Assembly (NCBI RefSeq): GCF_017742995.1
Contig: NZ_CP072425.1
Span: 620,001-684,000, forward strand
Length of the DNA: 64,000 nucleotides
Direction of reading: 5' to 3'
DNA from: Pseudoalteromonas viridis
GTDB lineage: Bacteria; Pseudomonadota; Gammaproteobacteria; Enterobacterales; Alteromonadaceae
The translations under genes were made by a program, and so were the position numbers. Below, piece after piece: positions 38,107-46,080 of this stretch. Position 1 is the first letter of the stretch; every line of letters begins with the position of its first letter. Under the pieces are notes generated by a model, which did no database searches, was not told the DNA's origin, and was given only the letters and a program-made list of their open reading frames with translations.

Positions 38107-38751
38107 TTAAGCTACACCGTACTGGTCACGATACGCTTTAACCGCTTCCAGGTGCTCGGCCATATCGCCTTGCTGCTCAAGGTAAGTGATTAAGTCAGCC
38201 AGTTTCACGATAGATACCACAGCGGTGTTAAAGTCGCGCTCAACTTCCTGAATGGCAGACAACTCACCTTTGCCTTTTTCCTGACGGTCAAGGGCGATCA
38301 ACACACCGGCCAGATCGGCTTCATTGGCAGCGATGATTTCCATCGATTCACGGATAGCCGTGCCCGCCGTGATCACATCATCCACCAGCATGATACGACC
38401 AGCCAGCTCAGAGCCTACCAGGTTGCCACCTTCACCGTGCTGCTTTTTCTCTTTACGGTTAAAGCAGTAAGGCACGTCTTTATCGTAATGATCCGCCAGA
38501 GCCACTGCAGTCGTCGTTGCAATCGGAATACCTTTGTACGCCGGGCCAAATAGCACATCGTAGGCAATGCCAGCATCTTCCAGTGCAGCGGCATAAAAAC
38601 GTCCTAAACGCGCCAGGTCGCGACCGGTATTGAACAGGCCCGCATTGAAGAAATAAGGGCTGGTACGGCCAGATTTAAGCGTAAATTCACCAAACTTCAG
38701 CACCTGCTTTTGCAGGGCAAATTCAATAAAGTCTTTTTGATACTGTTTCAT
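38107..38751 (-). CDS. pyrE: Orotate phosphoribosyltransferase
   Basis: A 214-residue PRTase converting orotate and PRPP to OMP in pyrimidine synthesis. It has [33 protein letters not shown], the catalytic-loop region [13 protein letters not shown] and the PRPP-binding motif [17 protein letters not shown]. It follows rph by 25 bases, the same rph-pyrE pairing as in E. coli. Confidence 0.97.
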   Translation of the reverse strand: MKQYQKDFIEFALQKQVLKFGEFTLKSGRTSPYFFNAGLFNTGRDLARLGRFYAAALEDAGIAYDVLFGPAYKGIPIATTTAVALADHYDKDVPYCFNRKEKKQHGEGGNLVGSELAGRIMLVDDVITAGTAIRESMEIIAANEADLAGVLIALDRQEKGKGELSAIQEVERDFNTAVVSIVKLADLITYLEQQGDMAEHLEAVKAYRDQYGVA

Positions 38752-38776
38752 ACGATACCTTCTTATTTACGAATGC

Positions 38777-39490
38777 TTATGCCAGCGCCTGTTTTTGCAG
38801 ATCAATGATCTCACGGATTGAATGCTTAGCCAGTGCCAGCAGCTCATCCAGCTCTTCAAATGAGAAAGGTTCGCCCTCGGCTGTGCCTTGTACTTCAATC
38901 AGTTTGCCGGTTTCGGTCATGATCACGTTCATGTCGGTTTCGGCTTCTGAGTCTTCCAGATATTCCAGATCGGTAATGGCTTCACCGTTGTAAACGCCGA
39001 CAGAAATAGCCGCAATCATAAACTTCAGCGGATTCGCGTTGATCATGCCCTTGGCACGCATGTGTGTCAGCGCATCAACCAAAGCAACACAAGCGCCGCT
39101 GATAGACGCAGTACGTGTACCACCGTCAGCTTGTAGTACATCACAGTCGATAGTAATGGTGTTTTCACCCAGCGCGCTCAAATCAACCGCTGCACGCAAT
39201 GCACGGGCGATCAGACGTTGGATCTCCATGGTACGGCCGCCCTGCTTGCCTTTTGCCGCTTCACGGCCATTACGCGTATGAGTAGAACGCGGAAGCATCC
39301 CGTATTCTGCAGTGATCCAGCCTTTGCCCTGGCCTTTCATAAAACGCGGTACACCCGCTTCAACCGTGGCAGTACACAACACCTTAGTGTTGCCGAACTC
39401 TACCAGCACCGAGCCCTCGGCATGCATAGTATAGTTACGTGTAAAAGTTACCGGTCTGATTTGATTTGCAGTTCTTTCGCTTGGACGCAT
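38777..39490 (-). CDS. rph: Ribonuclease PH
   Basis: A 237-residue phosphorolytic 3'-5' exoribonuclease that trims tRNA ends. It has [40 protein letters not shown], and the phosphate and metal sites [18 protein letters not shown] and [17 protein letters not shown] 39490 ([10 protein letters not shown]) matches the family start and has GGGGA upstream. It is divergent from yicC. Confidence 0.96.
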   Translation of the reverse strand: MRPSERTANQIRPVTFTRNYTMHAEGSVLVEFGNTKVLCTATVEAGVPRFMKGQGKGWITAEYGMLPRSTHTRNGREAAKGKQGGRTMEIQRLIARALRAAVDLSALGENTITIDCDVLQADGGTRTASISGACVALVDALTHMRAKGMINANPLKFMIAAISVGVYNGEAITDLEYLEDSEAETDMNVIMTETGKLIEVQGTAEGEPFSFEELDELLALAKHSIREIIDLQKQALA

Positions 39491-39715
39491 CCACCTTCCC
39501 CTATCATCAAAGTTTCGCGATATTATAAAGGGTTCCCAGGCGCTATGCCATGCGGATCGCGAATAATTCACACCCAGCCACTAGAGCTGGCCGATGTTTC
39601 AGCTATAATGGCGGAGTTTCGTTCATGGCGATGTGTGTGTTCAGCAACGACAGCGCTGACCCTTAGGTCACCACATGCAGACACGCCACAACCTTAAATT
39701 AGATTAGGAACTTAT

Positions 39716-40576
39716 ATGATCCATAGTATGACCGCTTATGCCCGTAAAGAGATCAAGGGCGACTGGGGCACCGGTGTGTGGGAGATCCGCTCCGTCAACC
39801 AACGCTATCTTGAAACCTTTATCCGCGCACCGGAGCAATTCCGTGGCCTGGAGCCGGTTATTCGCGAGCGCCTGCGCAAACACTTACAGCGCGGTAAAGT
39901 GGAAGTATTTTTAAAGTTCACCGCCAACCCGGCGCACGTAGGTCAGCTGTCGATCAACGAAACCCTGAGCAAGCAGCTGATTGAAAACGCCAAGTGGGTG
40001 CAGTCGCACAGCGGTGGCGAGATCAATCCAACAGACATCCTGCGCTGGCCGGGTGTGATGGAAGCCGAAGAAGTGGATCTCGACACAGTGAACAGCGAGT
40101 TGTTAAAAGGCTTTGATGCGCTGGTTGAAGACTTTAAAGCCGCGCGCGCCAGTGAAGGTAACAACCTGGAAACCATGATCACCACCCGCCTGGACAGTAT
40201 TCTGGAGCAGGTTGCCGTTGTTGAAGGCCATATGCCGGAAGTCGCTAAATGGCAGCGTGAGAAACTCACCGCTAAGCTGGAAGACCTGAAAGCCGAAATC
40301 GACGAGAACCGCCTGGAGCAGGAACTTATCTACCTGGCGCAAAAGCAGGACGTGGCAGAAGAACTCGACCGCCTCAAGTCACACGTTAAAGAAACCCATA
40401 AGATCCTGAAAAAAGGCGGTGCCTGTGGCCGACGCCTGGACTTTATGATGCAAGAGTTCAACCGCGAGTCTAACACTCTGGCGTCTAAGTCCATCAATAC
40501 CGAGATCACCAACGCCGCAGTTGAATTAAAAGTACTGATTGAGCAAATGCGTGAGCAGATCCAGAATATTGAGTGA
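39716..40576 (+). CDS. yicC: YicC/YloC family endoribonuclease
   Basis: A 286-residue member of the YicC family, reported to be endoribonucleases acting on small RNAs in E. coli. Typical segments are MIHSMTAYARKEI, WEIRSVNQRYLETFIRAPEQ, RLRKHLQRGKVEVFL, a charged helical middle (about 130-215), and the C-terminal KGGACGRRLDFMMQEFNRESNTLASK (read as GRRLDFMMQEFNRE). It ends in a strong terminator whose near-copy occurs 2.6 kb downstream. Confidence 0.93.
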   Translation: MIHSMTAYARKEIKGDWGTGVWEIRSVNQRYLETFIRAPEQFRGLEPVIRERLRKHLQRGKVEVFLKFTANPAHVGQLSINETLSKQLIENAKWVQSHSGGEINPTDILRWPGVMEAEEVDLDTVNSELLKGFDALVEDFKAARASEGNNLETMITTRLDSILEQVAVVEGHMPEVAKWQREKLTAKLEDLKAEIDENRLEQELIYLAQKQDVAEELDRLKSHVKETHKILKKGGACGRRLDFMMQEFNRESNTLASKSINTEITNAAVELKVLIEQMREQIQNIE

Positions 40577-40585
40577 TTTAAACTA

Positions 40586-40620
40586 AACTCGTTGAAAAGC
40601 CCCAGCTGTTGGGGCTTTTT
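40586..40620. terminator. yicC terminator, left copy of a 35-base duplicated segment
   Basis: Stem AAAAGCCCC/GGGGCTTTT with a T run. The 35 bases from AACTC to the last T match 43161-43195 at 32 positions. It also lies downstream of the convergent HEAT-repeat gene. Confidence 0.85.
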
Positions 40621-40692
40621 AGTTCAACACTCCCGCATTTCATTGCCTCTGCCGCCCCTCATGCAGATATAACAAAATGATTAGTATACTCT

Positions 40693-42039
40693 TTAATGAA
40701 TGCCCAACGTTTTAAGGGCGTGCGCAAAGCTGCGGAAGTGTTCACTAAACCTGGTTGCGGGCACTTCAGCCATCAACACGCTGATCTCATAAATTTGCGT
40801 TTGCGTAGGCTGGATAAATGAACGGTTATAGCCATCCCCCCAATTCGCCAGCTCTGATTCAATCTGGCCTTCATTAAACATAGAGACGACCTGTTCGTTT
40901 GACATTAGCATCAGTAAAAATACCACTCTTTCCCACTTATTGATTTGATGAGACAGCGCGACACATGCTCGTGCGGTATGCGGATGATCCGAGCCACAAA
41001 TGATATCCATCAACGCTTTCGCATTCAGGTAGACCCGTGTTTTTACAATCAGTCTTGCTGCCTCCTTACATACTGAAGGAGAGGGATCTCTTAGCCCGTT
41101 CAACAGATAAGCCTTACTATTGTGGGAGTCTAACTTCAATAAACTGTTTAGCGCCTGTTTTCTGAGAGAGGGTGTGCCATGCTGATAAAAGAATTTGATC
41201 TTGTCTAGTGCATCAACACACTTAAGATAGCCAAGCCCCCAGATAGCCGCCTTAGCACTTGAATCTTTAGTAAGGTGCTCCCTGTAAAATGCCACAACAT
41301 CATTACCATTTGCCAGGCAGTGCTTTACAGCCAGCTCACGTACCGACGAATGGCGATCAACAAGCCCTTTTTCAGCAACCTGAGCACTGTAAGTGGCCAT
41401 TAGTAGGTGCTTTAATGAGGCTTTTCGGATTGGCATAAACTTATCATTTAATAAGCTTAGGTAGTACTTCTCCAGCACTTGCGGATAGTGAACGCCAGAC
41501 CAGCGAAAAGCATGGGCTCTGACTAAGACATCTTTACTCGCAAAGGCCATAGGTAACAGCGTTTGGGCATCAACAATTTGATGTTCAATGACTAAATTCA
41601 AGCAGAGCCTCGCTACATAACTGTTTGCGCTTTGCACAGCTGCCAATAAATGGCCTCGGTTTGTTTCTGTTAACAGCAAAGTCTCTACTTGCCGAATAAC
41701 ATCTTGATGATTGACTCTATGGCAGTCCTGTAGATGATATACTTGAGGAAGACACTGAATAAAGGCCTCAACATTTTCGTCTACCATCAACTTACTCAAC
41801 GCTTTTACTGCCGCATCTCTAACTTGAGGCACCCAATCATTCACCCGGATAATTAGACAGGGAATAGCCACCGGATCGCCCATCATACCTAACCTTAAAA
41901 CGGCGTTTTCTCGTCTGTGACCGTCATAATCCTGACTCAATTTAATGAGCTCTTCGATGGTCGCTACCTGCTCAGATTGAGTATTTCTATTTAAGGTTAA
42001 TTTTTTCAAGTAACTGAATAATTTCTGCAAGTCATACAC
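40693..42039 (-). CDS. HEAT-repeat protein of unknown function
   Basis: A 448-residue soluble protein built of helical pairs. Clear HEAT units include RRENAVLRLGMMGDPVAIPCL, VPQVRDAAVKALSKL, HSSVRELAVKHCLANG, and DPSPSVCKEAARLIVKT. There is no signal peptide or catalytic domain, so a scaffold or binding role is likely. No partner is evident. It faces yicC and lies inside the stretch bracketed by the duplicated terminator; it appears more AT-rich than the flanking core genes, in line with acquired DNA. Confidence 0.75.
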   Translation of the reverse strand: MYDLQKLFSYLKKLTLNRNTQSEQVATIEELIKLSQDYDGHRRENAVLRLGMMGDPVAIPCLIIRVNDWVPQVRDAAVKALSKLMVDENVEAFIQCLPQVYHLQDCHRVNHQDVIRQVETLLLTETNRGHLLAAVQSANSYVARLCLNLVIEHQIVDAQTLLPMAFASKDVLVRAHAFRWSGVHYPQVLEKYYLSLLNDKFMPIRKASLKHLLMATYSAQVAEKGLVDRHSSVRELAVKHCLANGNDVVAFYREHLTKDSSAKAAIWGLGYLKCVDALDKIKFFYQHGTPSLRKQALNSLLKLDSHNSKAYLLNGLRDPSPSVCKEAARLIVKTRVYLNAKALMDIICGSDHPHTARACVALSHQINKWERVVFLLMLMSNEQVVSMFNEGQIESELANWGDGYNRSFIQPTQTQIYEISVLMAEVPATRFSEHFRSFAHALKTLGIH

Positions 42040-42404
42040 ATTAGTGCCTTTTCTAAATATGCCCGATTAATCTGTCGGCTAGCCTAACGCAACAAGGCAT
42101 AACAATACACTCCGCCAAGTCTCCCGTGGTTTTTCTCTGGATTTTTAACTGACACCCACTGATAAACTCACAGACTAATTGTGGGCAGTCTCAAAGCCGA
42201 ACCTGCCTAAAAGCCTTCACGCCAGTTTGGGGTGGCTGTCCATGTTGCTCTCCGTGCCAACTTTAAGAATAAGAAAAGTAAGAAGTTTCAAAGCCATTTT
42301 CCGCACCTCAGAGAAGCGCGTATTGAATATGCGATTATTTCAATGGCTTCCAAGCAATGTAAGCCGCAGCTTTGCCGGCGAGCTGTCACAAATCATAACA
42401 TTGT
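42040..42404. other. AT-rich stretch without a recognised gene
   Basis: Between the HEAT gene and the operator of the HTH operon. Two overlapping plus-strand frames (from 42179 and 42232) run through it and into the palindrome at 42405-42440. They have no ribosome site and no recognisable family, so I do not call them genes; one could be a decayed gene. Confidence 0.4.
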
Positions 42405-42440
42405 ATTCTATAATTCACCGATAGCGGTGAATTATAGAAT
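42405..42440. promoter_or_regulatory. Perfect 16-base inverted repeat, operator 1 of the HTH operon
   Basis: Arms ATTCTATAATTCACCG (42405-42420) and its exact reverse complement (42425-42440) around ATAG. The inner core TTCACCG-CGGTGAA recurs in operator 2. Too AT-rich and lacking a T run for a terminator; autoregulator binding is the natural reading. Confidence 0.65.
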
Positions 42441-42464
42441 TACAGCTAACACCAACACATAAAA

Positions 42465-42480
42465 TCACCATTAACGGTGA
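42465..42480. promoter_or_regulatory. Operator 2 of the HTH operon
   Basis: TCACCATTAACGGTGA, sharing the TCACC...GGTGA arms with operator 1, its centre 50 bases from that of operator 1. It precedes the likely HTH start by about 63 bases. Confidence 0.55.
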
Positions 42481-42542
42481 ACAAACTTGTTATTTATTCA
42501 CCCCCTATAATCACTGATATTGATGAATATTGGTGCAAAGCG

Positions 42543-42848
42543 ATGGCAAAGAAGGTGACTATCTCAGAAATGCCTGAGGCAGAATTTATTGAGAACGCGA
42601 ATATATTAGGGCAACTGATTAAAGCAAAGCGTACGGCAATGAACATGAAACTCGTTGACTGTGCTGCGCTTTGCAATGTGGGGGTCAACACCTTGTCGCG
42701 CATTGAGAATGGCAATTACAATTGCACCCTTGCTGCTGTGTTTGCAGTTCTACACGGACTAGGTATCAAACTCACGTCACCGTCGCTTTCCCCTCTATCT
42801 ACAGCGCAAGATGATAGTCTCCCGGTCAGTAATGATGAATGGATATGA
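42543..42848 (+). CDS. XRE/HipB-like HTH transcriptional regulator
   Basis: A 101-residue protein with a Cro/C1-type helix-turn-helix at about residues 25-80 (LGQLIKAKRTAMNMKLVDCAAL, then GVNTLSRIENGNYNCTLAAVF). It resembles HipB-type antitoxins, but no HipA kinase follows. Two palindromes sharing TCACC/GGTGA arms lie upstream, consistent with self-repression. ATG 42543 gives a normal N-terminus; GTG 42477 would start inside operator 2. It overlaps the next small gene by four bases (ATGA). Confidence 0.75.
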   Translation: MAKKVTISEMPEAEFIENANILGQLIKAKRTAMNMKLVDCAALCNVGVNTLSRIENGNYNCTLAAVFAVLHGLGIKLTSPSLSPLSTAQDDSLPVSNDEWI

Positions 42849-43060
42849 AGACTATGGCAGCAGAATATACCTTGTTTGTCTATTTGGCAGATAAAGTCAT
42901 CGAAACTCTAACACAACAGCAATTTGTCGAGGCAATTACTCAAGCGCCTCATTTTACCGAAGACGATAAAAGTTACATCACAAAGGTGAGAGCGCATATT
43001 TTGATAAGAACGCAGCATCTGAAATCACAGGCACCAGACATACCAAATATTGAAGTATGA
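42845..43060 (+). CDS. Small unknown protein coupled to the HTH regulator
   Basis: A 71-residue acidic/neutral soluble protein (begins MKTMAAEYTLFVYLADKVIE) without a recognised domain, signal peptide or membrane segment. Its ATG overlaps the stop of the HTH gene, which indicates coupled translation. By position it could be a toxin, co-repressor or accessory factor of the regulator; the sequence alone does not decide. Confidence 0.55.
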   Translation: MKTMAAEYTLFVYLADKVIETLTQQQFVEAITQAPHFTEDDKSYITKVRAHILIRTQHLKSQAPDIPNIEV

Positions 43061-43160
43061 CAATTGAAAGTAACAGAAAAAGAGTATCAGACACACTCAA
43101 TACGAGTGCGAACTTTTGATAGCACACAAATTGCCCCTAAATGTTATAAATACCCCTCAA

Positions 43161-43195
43161 AACTCGTAGAAAAGCCCCTGCTGTTGGAGCTTTTT
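43161..43195. terminator. Right copy of the duplicated yicC terminator
   Basis: 32 of 35 bases equal 40586-40620. Changes in the stem (GGAGC for GGGGC) weaken the hairpin. On the minus strand it lies just after the SEC-C gene stop and ends in a T run, so it may terminate that gene. Confidence 0.6.
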
Positions 43196-43199
43196 ATGA

Positions 43200-44210
43200 T
43201 TACGCTATTGAAAACTGGAAAGTATCTGCCAACAGCGGCAATAGAGTGACTTTTCTGGGCTCACTCTTTTCAGAGAAACTCCGTTTTGGTTCTAAAACAG
43301 CGAAGCCCCAGAACTGTAAAAACCGCTCGATAAAGCGCGATTCAGTCACGATGCGCAAATACTCTGGTGGTGATAAGTAGCGATCAACAGGCAGTGACAG
43401 GAGCAAGTCGGGGAACGCTGTATTCAACTCGTCAATCAGCTGCCCGACATTAGCATGGCTTTGCAGACGCCATAACATAAACAGCCAGAAGGTGCGTAAA
43501 TCAAAGTCTGTATCAAAAGCATCGAGATAAGCCCAATTGTAGCGACTAACAGCAGCTTCCAGCATAGGTTTAAAAAATGCCTGAATACCGTGTTTTTGAT
43601 AGTCCTTCTGCGACGCCTTTTTCACATGGTATTTGCCGCTGCGACGATAAATGATACCTGCAATTTCAGCCAGAATGCGGGTGTAGTGCAGCGCATTGAA
43701 TTTATCCTCATTGCTACCTGCAAACTCGCAGATGCTGATATTTTTTACATAGGGTGCTTGTCCTACAGTAAATTCATCTCTTAAGTCACTGGCCTGCTTG
43801 ACCAGCTTTATCGGTAAGTTGCCTTTACTGGTCGCTTTAAACGCGCCATCATTTTGCATCGCTTCATCGAGGAGCAAAGTTAAATAGCGCATTACAGGAC
43901 TGGCAGACACGTCTTCTGGCGTACTGACCCTCACCCTTTGTAATTCATCGAACGGCGCATAGAGCCAGTTCTGCATTTCTGTGGGTGATAAACCACAAAA
44001 ATCCGCAAGAGGCTGATGATTCCGCTCATTGGTTTTGTGCTGCAACGCGACATTGAGTTCATCAATCGTCAAATCGGGATTCATGGCTATTAGGGCGCCA
44101 ACATCGTCAGACACTTCGCCATGCAGCTTGGCAGTGTTATTCATACAACACCGTTTGTACTTTTTTCCACTGCCGCAGAGGCAAGGGTCGTTACGACCAG
44201 TTTTCATCAT
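43200..44210 (-). CDS. SEC-C motif protein of unknown function
   Basis: A 336-residue soluble protein that opens with a SEC-C zinc motif (RNDPCLCGSGKKYKRCC, residues 7-22), the type found at the C-terminus of SecA, here at the N-terminus. The rest is mostly helical and unrecognised. SEC-C proteins of this layout are often sporadic and sit in variable regions, as here. A second ATG is one codon downstream. Confidence 0.7.
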   Translation of the reverse strand: MMKTGRNDPCLCGSGKKYKRCCMNNTAKLHGEVSDDVGALIAMNPDLTIDELNVALQHKTNERNHQPLADFCGLSPTEMQNWLYAPFDELQRVRVSTPEDVSASPVMRYLTLLLDEAMQNDGAFKATSKGNLPIKLVKQASDLRDEFTVGQAPYVKNISICEFAGSNEDKFNALHYTRILAEIAGIIYRRSGKYHVKKASQKDYQKHGIQAFFKPMLEAAVSRYNWAYLDAFDTDFDLRTFWLFMLWRLQSHANVGQLIDELNTAFPDLLLSLPVDRYLSPPEYLRIVTESRFIERFLQFWGFAVLEPKRSFSEKSEPRKVTLLPLLADTFQFSIA

Positions 44211-44256
44211 CCGTTACTCATTATTTTATTGCTGCCATATATCAAGCATATCGCCA

Positions 44257-44718
44257 TCAGGCCTGGGAGTAAAACCGCCCTGCACCGCCAAACTGATAGG
44301 CTTCCAGCGTATCAAGCAGGTTTTGCGAGAATTGAATTTCAGTCGCTGAGGCACCACTGGCTTTTGCCGTTGCAACGCGTGCTTTTTGCATGGCAATCAC
44401 ATCGACTTTGTCGTTTTCTGCTTTGAATAATGCACTCTGAGAAACTTGTCCGTCCCCCTGATTTAGCCCTGTTTTTGTCGCGGTATAGTGTAATGACAAA
44501 GAGGCGTGTTGCCCCAAAGTAAGTACACCCTCGTCATACAAAGTTTTTGATGCATCAGACAGCTCCTTCAACGTCATACTGGTAAAATCAAATTTATCAC
44601 TATCCTTATTGCCTGCTGTCATCTCAGATGGCGGCAAGGTCTTGCCGGCTTTTTCACCACTTTGAATCGGTTGTGCCTGATACAGGCTTTGTACACTTAC
44701 CTGGCTTTGAACCTTCAT
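44257..44718 (-). CDS. Hypothetical 153-residue protein
   Basis: A hydrophilic protein without signal peptide or membrane segment. The N-terminal half is Gln/Ser/Lys-rich and probably disordered; the second half (about 45-150) is predicted helical by composition (MTLKELSDASKTLYDEGVL, VDVIAMQKARVATAKASG). I do not recognise a family. AGGA lies 8 bases before ATG 44718, so it is probably translated. It follows no gene on its strand and may be monocistronic. Confidence 0.65.
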   Translation of the reverse strand: MKVQSQVSVQSLYQAQPIQSGEKAGKTLPPSEMTAGNKDSDKFDFTSMTLKELSDASKTLYDEGVLTLGQHASLSLHYTATKTGLNQGDGQVSQSALFKAENDKVDVIAMQKARVATAKASGASATEIQFSQNLLDTLEAYQFGGAGRFYSQA

Positions 44719-44891
44719 TCACTAAATCCTTTTTAGTTATCACCCACTCTGCGCAGCAAACTTTATGCCTGAAGTCACCGCGCTGGTTATGAATTCCAAA
44801 CACACAGCCCCATTACGCTCTAAACCTTTAATCTTTATCTTGCTAAGGTATAGTCCAGAATATCTGCCCAGTCAGCCAAAGGGAGTGCTCA

Positions 44892-45488
44892 ATGCCCATT
44901 GCAAAACAAAACGATATATTGTCTCCTGCATCCTATTTACAAGGTGAACTTACCAGCACGACTAAGCATGAGCTTATCGACGGTCGGGTTTATGCTATGG
45001 CTGACGCAAGTGCAAACCATGAACGCATTGCGGGTAATATCTACAGTGAGCTCAGAAGTCATCTAAAAGGCGCTCCTTGTGAGCCATTTGGTTCAGACAT
45101 GAAAGTGCGAGTGCGCGATAACTTTTATTATCCGGATGTGTTAGTTGACTGCCATTTTGATGAGTCAGAACCTTACTATACCCAAAGTCCGGTGATCATT
45201 GTTGAGGTGCTCTCTCGCTCGATGCGTAAAATGGATGAAAAAACTAAGCTAATCGAATACCTCAATATACCCTCATTGCAGGAATGCGTGGTGATTGAGC
45301 AGGATGTGGCCGATGTGACCGTTTACCGCAAAAGCGATGACTGGCGCTCCACACACTACTTTTTAGGCGAAGAGATCCACTTTGACTCCATTGACTTCAC
45401 CATTACGGTTGAGGACATCTATTTGCGCGTACAAAACGAAGATGTGCAGGCCTATCTGGCAGAGCAAAAGGCCGTTGAGCCAGAGTAA
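44892..45488 (+). CDS. Uma2 family (DUF820) putative endonuclease
   Basis: A 198-residue protein with a PD-(D/E)xK-type fold. It has HELIDGRVYAMADASANHERI, a core with FYYPDVLVDC and VIIVEVLSRSMRKMDEKTKLIEY (catalytic Asp, Glu and Lys candidates), and LQECVVIEQDVADVTVYRK. Uma2 proteins are abundant in cyanobacteria and sporadic elsewhere; nuclease activity is inferred from the fold. The ribosome site AAGGGAG lies 6-7 bases before the ATG, and a good terminator follows at 45607-45628. Confidence 0.85.
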   Translation: MPIAKQNDILSPASYLQGELTSTTKHELIDGRVYAMADASANHERIAGNIYSELRSHLKGAPCEPFGSDMKVRVRDNFYYPDVLVDCHFDESEPYYTQSPVIIVEVLSRSMRKMDEKTKLIEYLNIPSLQECVVIEQDVADVTVYRKSDDWRSTHYFLGEEIHFDSIDFTITVEDIYLRVQNEDVQAYLAEQKAVEPE

Positions 45489-45606
45489 ACTGTTTGTATG
45501 CCATCCAACATCGAATGGGTTTTAGCTCGAGCTTCTCCCATTGAAGCTTTTTTGAATTGTCCCGAGCAATCTCTACTTCACAGCCAAATTATGTAGTTCT
45601 TCATAG

Positions 45607-45628
45607 AAAAGCGCTGAACGCGCTTTTT
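45607..45628 (+). terminator. Terminator of the Uma2 gene
   Basis: Arms AAAAGCGC (45607-45614) and GCGCTTTT (45620-45627) around TGAAC, ending in five T residues. On the minus strand it also lies just downstream of the small peptide gene at 45650-45781. Confidence 0.85.
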
Positions 45629-45649
45629 GTTTTAGCAATTAAGCTGGCT

Positions 45650-45781
45650 TTAGCCGCCACAGCTCTTTTTAGGAACCGGATGAGCTACCTGAACCCTGTC
45701 TGGCAAATCAGGACTCCCAACCCCTGAGCCATACACTTTTTTCAGGCTTTCTGTTTGTAATTGCTTCACACTGTCTGACAT
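45650..45781 (-). CDS. Putative double-glycine leader peptide (bacteriocin/RiPP precursor-like)
   Basis: A 43-residue open frame. Residues 1-19 (MSDSVKQLQTESLKKVYGS) fit the double-glycine leader pattern cut by C39 peptidase transporters: with cleavage after Gly18-Ser19, Leu8 is at -12, Leu13 at -7, Val16 at -4 and Gly18 at -2. The predicted 24-residue core starts GVGSPDLPDRV and ends HPVPKKSCGG with a single Cys. GGAG lies only one base before the ATG, so the start is uncertain. A terminator lies about 20 bases after the stop. No transporter or modification enzyme is adjacent, except that the divergent gene encodes a MerR-methyltransferase. Confidence 0.5.
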   Translation of the reverse strand: MSDSVKQLQTESLKKVYGSGVGSPDLPDRVQVAHPVPKKSCGG

Positions 45782-45812
45782 GCTCCATTCGCTATTTATT
45801 CCTGCAGCTAAC

Positions 45813-45914
45813 CTAGCAAGCAAACCACAAGCAGCAACACTTTACAAACAAAGTTAACATCAAAAAAACCTCTTTATGAATACTTTTATAAGCCCATTCG
45901 ATAGCGCTACTCAT
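45813..45914 (-). CDS. Possible 33-residue hydrophobic Cys-rich peptide
   Basis: A tiny frame ending 31 bases before the leader-type peptide gene, on the same strand. It begins MSSAIEWAYKS with GAGG 7 bases upstream, and its second half is hydrophobic with four Cys (LMLTLFVKCCCLWFAC). It might be a membrane micropeptide or a regulatory upstream frame whose translation affects the next gene. The case rests only on the good ribosome site and on position. Confidence 0.25.
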   Translation of the reverse strand: MSSAIEWAYKSIHKEVFLMLTLFVKCCCLWFAC

Positions 45915-45987
45915 GATAATGCCTCAGCTTGCTGTACTTAAACTCACATCACACACTTTATCTTTGGGTAAATTTTGCTCCCGGCCA

Positions 45988-46018
45988 TTGACCTGTCTAT
46001 AACTTCATAGTTTATCGT
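45988..46018 (+). promoter_or_regulatory. MerR-type promoter candidate
   Basis: TTGACC (45988-45993) and TATCGT (46013-46018) are 19 bases apart, the long spacing typical of MerR-regulated promoters. The spacer contains CTATAACTTCATAG with inverted ends. It lies about 60 bases before the MerR-methyltransferase gene, so autoregulation is likely. Confidence 0.45.
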
Positions 46019-46080
46019 TTTCATTCGTTACCGCCTGACTGGGTTTTACAAAGCCAGGCAGACAGGAGGAGCCGGATTTG

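Noticed and set aside
42232..42462. 76-codon basic frame before the HTH operon
   Set aside because: It runs through the palindromic operator, has a GTG start without a ribosome site and no recognisable motif.
43064..43249. 61-codon frame after the small HTH partner
   Set aside because: It covers the duplicated terminator and the end of the SEC-C gene; no ribosome site.
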